From: HdN1 sp964473645
GTDB lineage: Bacteria; Pseudomonadota; Gammaproteobacteria; Pseudomonadales; Ketobacteraceae
Reading direction: 5' to 3'
Assembly: GCA_964473645.1 (NCBI GenBank)
Contig: CAYYPW010000018.1
Span: forward strand, 1-64,000
DNA: 64,000 nucleotides
Both the position numbers and the translations under genes were made by a program. The notes beneath the pieces are model-generated. The model did no database searches. It saw only the letters and a list, made by a program, of their open reading frames with translations, and had not been told where the DNA came from. This document shows positions 60,078 to 64,000 of the stretch, in pieces. Position 1 is the stretch's first letter; every line of letters starts with the position of its first letter.

Positions 60078-61511
60078 ATGGCCCAGTTTGTGGATTTCAT
60101 CATTATCGGTTCGGGTGCCTCGGGCAGCGTCATGGCGCATTACCTCGCCAAGGCGGGTGCCTCTTGCGTAGTGCTGGAGGCGGGCAAGCGCTACGCCTCT
60201 GCGACCTTCCCGCGCAATGAGTTGCTGGCCAACTCGCAACTGTTCTGGAGCGGTGGTATGGATGCCACCACCAACGCCAGCATGTTGTTTTTACGCGGAA
60301 AAGTCTTGGGCGGCGGCACCATCGTCAATCAATGTCTGCTCGACCGCTTTGATGACGTCGTGTTTGACCATTGGCGCGATGTATCGGGTTGCGAGTTCAT
60401 GCGCGAAAAAACCATGAACGCGCATTACGATGCCGTTGAAGCCGAGCTGAGCCTGCAGAAAATCCCCCGTGACGACTGGAACCGTAACGCCGAGCTTTAT
60501 GTCGAGGCGTTTGAAAAACTCGGTTATGGCTGGGCGCCATTGCGGCGTGGCCAGAAAGATTGCCAGGTCGGCAAGAATGACTGCATTGCCTGTCTGGGGG
60601 GCTGCCGTCGTGACTCCAAGCAGAGCATGCTGGTGTCGTTCATTCCCAAAGCTGAAAAACATGGTGCCAAATTTATTACCGGTTTTGATGTGAGCGGTAT
60701 AGTGCACGGCAAGCAGCACGTTGCCGTACATGGCCAACTTAACGGCCAGGCTGAGGTGCTCTACGCCCGCAAATGCATCGTGGCGGCGGGTACCCTGGGT
60801 ACCAATCGCTTGATGTTGCATTCGGGCTTTAAATCGATGTTGCCTGCCTTGGGCGAAAATTTCTTTGGGCATCCACAGTGGATGAATCTGGCTCTGTTCG
60901 ATACGCCCGTCGATGCTCACAAGGGTGCGCTACAGGCTGTAAAATCCGATGAGCCGCGTTTTCGTGAGCAAGGCTTCAAACTGGAGAATGTGTTTGCCGG
61001 TCCCATTGCGGTGACCATGCTGATCCCCTCGCATGGCAAGCGTCTACAGGAATACATGAAACGCTATCGCTACATGGCGAGCACTGAAGTGTGTATTCGT
61101 GATGTAAATCCGGGCACCATTCGTATCGACCGCCATGGCCGCCTCAAAATCACCAAACCGATCCTGACCGAAGACCGTCAGCGGGGCATGGCCGGCGTGA
61201 AAGTGGTCAAAGAGATGTATAACGCGTTGGGTGCAAAGGAATTCATTTCCTCGAATCTGAATTTCAGTTTGCACCAGATGGGCGGTTGCGCCATCGGGCA
61301 GTCACCAGCGACCGCCGTGGTGAATGAACGTTATCAGGTATTCGGCCTGGAAAACCTGACGATTGCCGATGGCTCGATTTTTCCGCGCGCACCTGGAATC
61401 AACCCGTCCTTGTCAATCATGGCCAATAGTCATCGTGCCGCCCAAGGTTTGCTGGCCGAGTTTGGCGCCAATATCGAATCCACACGCAAAGTAGAGGTGG
61501 CTCATGTCTGA
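60078..61511 (+). CDS. GMC-family oxidoreductase (FAD-dependent)
   Basis: A 477-residue flavoenzyme of the glucose-methanol-choline family. VDFIIIGSGASGSVMAHYL binds FAD; a Cys cluster CQVGKNDCIACLGGC lies near 165; and HQMGGCAIG with FPRAPGINPSLSIMANSHRA at the C-terminus holds the catalytic His. It oxidises an alcohol or sugar, passing electrons to an acceptor. I take the ATG at 60078 (AGGGG site); the ATG at 60057 with GGAG eight bases upstream is equally possible and adds seven residues. The last eight bases overlap the start of the small downstream gene, so they are translationally coupled, as in multi-subunit dehydrogenases. Confidence 0.88.
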   Translation: MAQFVDFIIIGSGASGSVMAHYLAKAGASCVVLEAGKRYASATFPRNELLANSQLFWSGGMDATTNASMLFLRGKVLGGGTIVNQCLLDRFDDVVFDHWRDVSGCEFMREKTMNAHYDAVEAELSLQKIPRDDWNRNAELYVEAFEKLGYGWAPLRRGQKDCQVGKNDCIACLGGCRRDSKQSMLVSFIPKAEKHGAKFITGFDVSGIVHGKQHVAVHGQLNGQAEVLYARKCIVAAGTLGTNRLMLHSGFKSMLPALGENFFGHPQWMNLALFDTPVDAHKGALQAVKSDEPRFREQGFKLENVFAGPIAVTMLIPSHGKRLQEYMKRYRYMASTEVCIRDVNPGTIRIDRHGRLKITKPILTEDRQRGMAGVKVVKEMYNALGAKEFISSNLNFSLHQMGGCAIGQSPATAVVNERYQVFGLENLTIADGSIFPRAPGINPSLSIMANSHRAAQGLLAEFGANIESTRKVEVAHV

Positions 61512-61932
61512 GGCCTGGTCAAAGCATTTTAATGCCATCCAATTGCGCAGCCTGGAACGCATCGGTGAACTGTATTTGCCAGCGCACGAAGGTTTGCCCG
61601 GTTTTGTCGACACGGGTTGTCTGGAACACGTCGATGTGGTGTTGGATGAGGTCCACCCTGACGATCGCATGGCGCTGGGATTGTTTCTCTATGTCATGCG
61701 TGTCACGCCTCTGTTTCTGGTCGAGAAATTCATCATCATGATGAATCATCATGATCGTTATCCCGAACCCTTGGCGGGCCTGTTGCGCCTGTTGAGCCTG
61801 GCCCTCAAGGGCATCGTGATGAGCCTGTATTATTCAGGCTTGAGCGGCGCCTGGAACAAGCAACCCAACCCGCTCGACGTGCTCGAATATTCCCTGCATT
61901 GTGAACCTGATGCCCACTGCGATGCCCACTGA
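61504..61932 (+). CDS. Small partner protein of the GMC oxidoreductase
   Basis: A 142-residue protein that begins inside the GMC gene (eight-base overlap). It is helical, with a hydrophobic middle (LGLFLYVMRVTPLFLVEKFI and LLSLALKGIVMSLYY) that may contact the membrane or the dehydrogenase. GMC dehydrogenases of the gluconate-2-dehydrogenase type have a small subunit 3 in this position, and this is probably an equivalent, but direct similarity is weak and the Tat-type signal peptide is absent. Its 3' end overlaps the next gene by about 20 bases. Confidence 0.65.
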   Translation: MSEAWSKHFNAIQLRSLERIGELYLPAHEGLPGFVDTGCLEHVDVVLDEVHPDDRMALGLFLYVMRVTPLFLVEKFIIMMNHHDRYPEPLAGLLRLLSLALKGIVMSLYYSGLSGAWNKQPNPLDVLEYSLHCEPDAHCDAH

Positions 61933-62929
61933 GAGTCGCCCTCTTTTTGCGTGGGCGCCGGAACTGCGCGAGCGTTTGCCGTGGCAACTGCTCGCCTCTC
62001 TGCCAACCCCGGTCGAAGCGTTACCCATGGCTCCCAATGCCTGGATCAAGCGCGACGATATTTCCCACCCGGAATATGGCGGCAATAAAATCCGCAAGCT
62101 GGAATTCATTATTGCCGAAGCCATGGCGCAAGGGGCCAGCCGCATCGTAACGTTCGGCGCGACCGGCACCAATCATGGGGTTGCCACCGCCATGATGTGT
62201 CAGCGTGCGGGGCTGGCATGTGAGATTCTGTTGTTTGATCAACCTGATTCGGCCACCGTGCGACGCAATCAGCAATTGATGCGCCACTATGGGGCGACAT
62301 TGCATTACTGCGGCAGTTTGGCCGCGACGGTCGCTCGCTATTATTTGCATCCGGGGCGGCTCTCTAAAAGACAAGGGCAGGGCAGCTATTTTTTATTTGC
62401 TGGTGGCTCCAATGTGGCGGGTACGTTGGGCTTTGTAAACGCCGCCATGGAAATCCGCGACCAAATATATGCCCGCCAATTGCCCGAGATCAGTCATATT
62501 GTGTGCCCGGTGGGGTCGAGTGCCACCTTGGCGGGGTTGACCTTGGGTTTTCAGTGGTTACGCATGCCCGTGCAAGTGATTGGGGTGCGGGTCGCACCTT
62601 CACATCTGGGGCCGTTTGCTGCCTGCACGACAGACAGTGTGGCGCGTTTGATGCGGCAAACACACAAGGTAACGCAGCAACTCACTGGCCGACCACTTCC
62701 CGAGCCGGTGATTCCCTTGTTGCTAAATGAGTATTATGGCGTTGGTTATGGTGAGGCGTCGCCAGCGGGTTGCGCGGCACAGCGCGCGTTTGCACAAGCG
62801 GGTTTTACGTTGGAGCAGACCTATTCGGCCAAGGCGGCGGCGTGTTTTCTGGATGTGGTTGCGCGCGAAGTCACCCCCGTCTTGTTCTGGCATACGTTCA
62901 ATTCAAGACCAGGGCCTAATCTGTCGTAA
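61910..62929 (+). CDS. PLP-dependent ACC deaminase / D-cysteine desulfhydrase family enzyme
   Basis: A 339-residue fold-type II PLP enzyme. The PLP lysine lies in GGNKIRKLEF; NHGVATAMM binds the substrate carboxylate, and GSSATLAGLTLGF is the phosphate-binding loop. Members deaminate 1-aminocyclopropane-1-carboxylate or D-cysteine; the two are not separable from motifs alone, and some act on other D-amino acids. The gene overlaps the small GMC partner. The start is ambiguous: ATG at 61910 is chosen, ATG at 61922 is also possible. Third gene of the GMC operon. Confidence 0.85.
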   Translation: MPTAMPTESRPLFAWAPELRERLPWQLLASLPTPVEALPMAPNAWIKRDDISHPEYGGNKIRKLEFIIAEAMAQGASRIVTFGATGTNHGVATAMMCQRAGLACEILLFDQPDSATVRRNQQLMRHYGATLHYCGSLAATVARYYLHPGRLSKRQGQGSYFLFAGGSNVAGTLGFVNAAMEIRDQIYARQLPEISHIVCPVGSSATLAGLTLGFQWLRMPVQVIGVRVAPSHLGPFAACTTDSVARLMRQTHKVTQQLTGRPLPEPVIPLLLNEYYGVGYGEASPAGCAAQRAFAQAGFTLEQTYSAKAAACFLDVVAREVTPVLFWHTFNSRPGPNLS

Positions 62930-62983
62930 CTAGCAGGCGCCTGCGCACTTACTCTCCCGCTAAAAGCTATCGTGCTAAAAGAA

Positions 62984-62999
62984 AGGCGTTAAAACGCCT
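62984..62999 (-). terminator. Rho-independent terminator of the hybrid kinase gene
   Basis: AGGCG pairs with CGCCT across a 6-base loop, six bases past the kinase stop on the minus strand, followed by TTCTTTT. A perfect 12-bp palindrome, GCAGGCGCCTGC at 62933-62944, lies just beyond it and may end the convergent transcript. Confidence 0.75.
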
Positions 63000-63004
63000 G
63001 CCAC

Positions 63005-64000
63005 TTACGCGATGCGTTGGTTGCTGTGGGGTGTGCCCCCCAGGTATTGTTCCAGCGTCTGAAAAAAGATCGGGCGTTCAATGGGCTTACCGAGCACGGC
63101 GTTAAAGCCGGATTGCTCATACACCGCCGTTTCCCCTTTGATAACGTTGGCGGTGAGGGCAATAATGGGCAGCGTAAACCCTTGTCTGCGCAAGGCCTGC
63201 GTGGCATCGATCCCTGACATCACCGGCATTTTGATATCCATGAGAATCAGGTCGAAAGCCTGTTTCTGCAAGGCGTCTACCGCTTCCTGGCCGTTATTAA
63301 CGGCAGTGAGTTGTACGCCACTGTCCCGCAGCATCAGTGCCACCAGTTGCTGGCTGTCCTGGTTATCGTCAGCATACAGAATGTGGCCATGCAGCTTGGG
63401 TACTTGAATCTGTGTGGTCGCAGTGGTTTCGGCGGCCCGATTGGCTTCGTCGAGTGAGCTGACCCATTCGCGTCGGTTCGGTACGCCGCCCCCTACATAC
63501 ACCGTGAAACAGCTGCCTTTGCCCGGCTGGCTGGTGACTTCGATGGTGCCTCCCATTTTCTCTGCCAGCTGTTTGGAAATGACCAAGCCCAGGCCAGTAC
63601 CGCCAAATTGCCGGGCGGTGGACGCTTCTGCCTGTGAATACGACTGGAACAACTTGCCCAATTGTTCTTCGGTCAGGCCTGTGCCGGTATCGATGACCGA
63701 GAAACGTGTGAGTTGACGGGCATCATCCCAACCCACATCGATCGTTACTCCGCCTTCCTTGGTGAATTTGATGGCGTTGCTACACAAGTTCAACAAAATC
63801 TGTTTCAGGCGGGTAGGGTCGGCCGTAATTTGGTTCGGAAGTGGAAAGTGGTAATCGATATTGAACGACAGGTTCTGGTTTTTGGCCTTTTGCGCAAAAT
63901 AGGAATACACATCCTTCATCAACACATAAGGGTTGACGGGCATTTTCTCGACTTCAACGATAGAGGCTTCTACCTTGGAAAAATCGAGAATGTCGTTGAT
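63005..64000 (-). CDS. Hybrid histidine kinase, C-terminal part (cut by window edge)
   Basis: 331 residues of the C-terminal part; the frame runs off the right edge. The first visible residues, INDILDFSKVEAS, are the end of the HisKA dimerisation helix. The ATPase domain follows (LLNLCSNAIKFT as N box, VIDTGTGL, FGGTGLGLVISKQL), then a receiver at about 215-325 with the DD pair in ILYADDN, the phospho-Asp in LILMDIKMPVMSG and Lys in VLGKPIE, all intact. The C-terminal receiver makes it a hybrid kinase that probably needs a phosphotransfer partner. The sensor domains lie beyond the window. Ends at a terminator; convergent with the PLP gene. Confidence 0.92.
   Translation of the reverse strand: MNDILDFSKVEASIVEVEKMPVNPYVLMKDVYSYFAQKAKNQNLSFNIDYHFPLPNQITADPTRLKQILLNLCSNAIKFTKEGGVTIDVGWDDARQLTRFSVIDTGTGLTEEQLGKLFQSYSQAEASTARQFGGTGLGLVISKQLAEKMGGTIEVTSQPGKGSCFTVYVGGGVPNRREWVSSLDEANRAAETTATTQIQVPKLHGHILYADDNQDSQQLVALMLRDSGVQLTAVNNGQEAVDALQKQAFDLILMDIKMPVMSGIDATQALRRQGFTLPIIALTANVIKGETAVYEQSGFNAVLGKPIERPIFFQTLEQYLGGTPHSNQRIA

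Noticed and set aside
1..64000. CRISPR array, tRNA, rRNA, transposase or phage genes
   Set aside because: Scanning both strands by eye showed no regularly spaced repeats, no tRNA-like cloverleaf and no mobile-element enzyme; a covariance-model search would be decisive.

Overview
The window looks like a chromosomal segment of a gammaproteobacterium of moderate GC content. The support is a set of familiar housekeeping genes: a MaeB-type malic enzyme with a phosphotransacetylase tail, TerC, the twitching ATPase PilU, a DUF1415 protein, an MsbA-like ABC exporter and a FixLJ/FNR oxygen circuit. No rRNA, tRNA, transposase, phage gene or CRISPR array was seen. I do not name a genus.

Layout. 0-2.7 kb: a leftward chemotaxis-like operon (short MCP, CheX-like protein, degenerate receiver fused to CheX, start of a response regulator). 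2.8-6.2 kb: maeB and a TerC membrane protein. 6.3-9.4 kb: a PrcB-like lipoprotein beside an attC-like element, then a LysR regulator divergent from a PEP mutase/isocitrate lyase family enzyme. 9.5-20 kb: a PLP decarboxylase/M23 peptidase operon divergent from a TetR regulator, then a 2382-residue NRPS-PKS hybrid. 20.4-30.7 kb: a secreted protein of unknown family, pilU, a methyltransferase, a DUF1415 protein, a tiny Lys-rich protein, an S4/pseudouridine-synthase-like protein, a secreted fibronectin-III protein, a secreted metzincin-like protease and a carboxymuconolactone-decarboxylase-like protein. 31-37.7 kb: a roughly 1870-residue fusion of P450, FAD oxidoreductase, fatty-acyl-AMP ligase, ACP and thioesterase, followed by a MEST-like hydrolase. 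37.7-41 kb: a PAS-GGDEF-EAL protein, a DGPF/YCII protein and an eight-Cys zinc protein.

41.7-45.4 kb: a three-gene set unlike anything I can name: a large coiled-coil protein with one hydrophobic stretch, a secreted coiled-coil protein ending in a cyanovirin-N homology lectin domain, and a small secreted six-Cys protein. 45.4-50.2 kb: a pseudo-receiver, FixJ and FixL (with the heme-PAS His), divergent from an FNR-type regulator, then a second receiver-CheX fusion. 50.5-56.6 kb: a 2030-residue Ser/Thr kinase-ATPase-GAF-PAS-GGDEF-EAL protein. 56.6-64 kb: a methyltransferase and ABC exporter pair, a GMC oxidoreductase with a small partner and a PLP enzyme, and a hybrid histidine kinase cut by the window edge.

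The strongest candidates for something undescribed are the P450-FAD-FAAL-ACP-TE fusion, the coiled-coil/CVNH/Cys-rich trio, and the family of phospho-acceptor-less receivers joined to CheX domains that share a GE(L/V)ELF C-terminus. The compact NRPS-PKS line is a second natural-product locus; nothing in the sequence proves that the two assembly lines cooperate.
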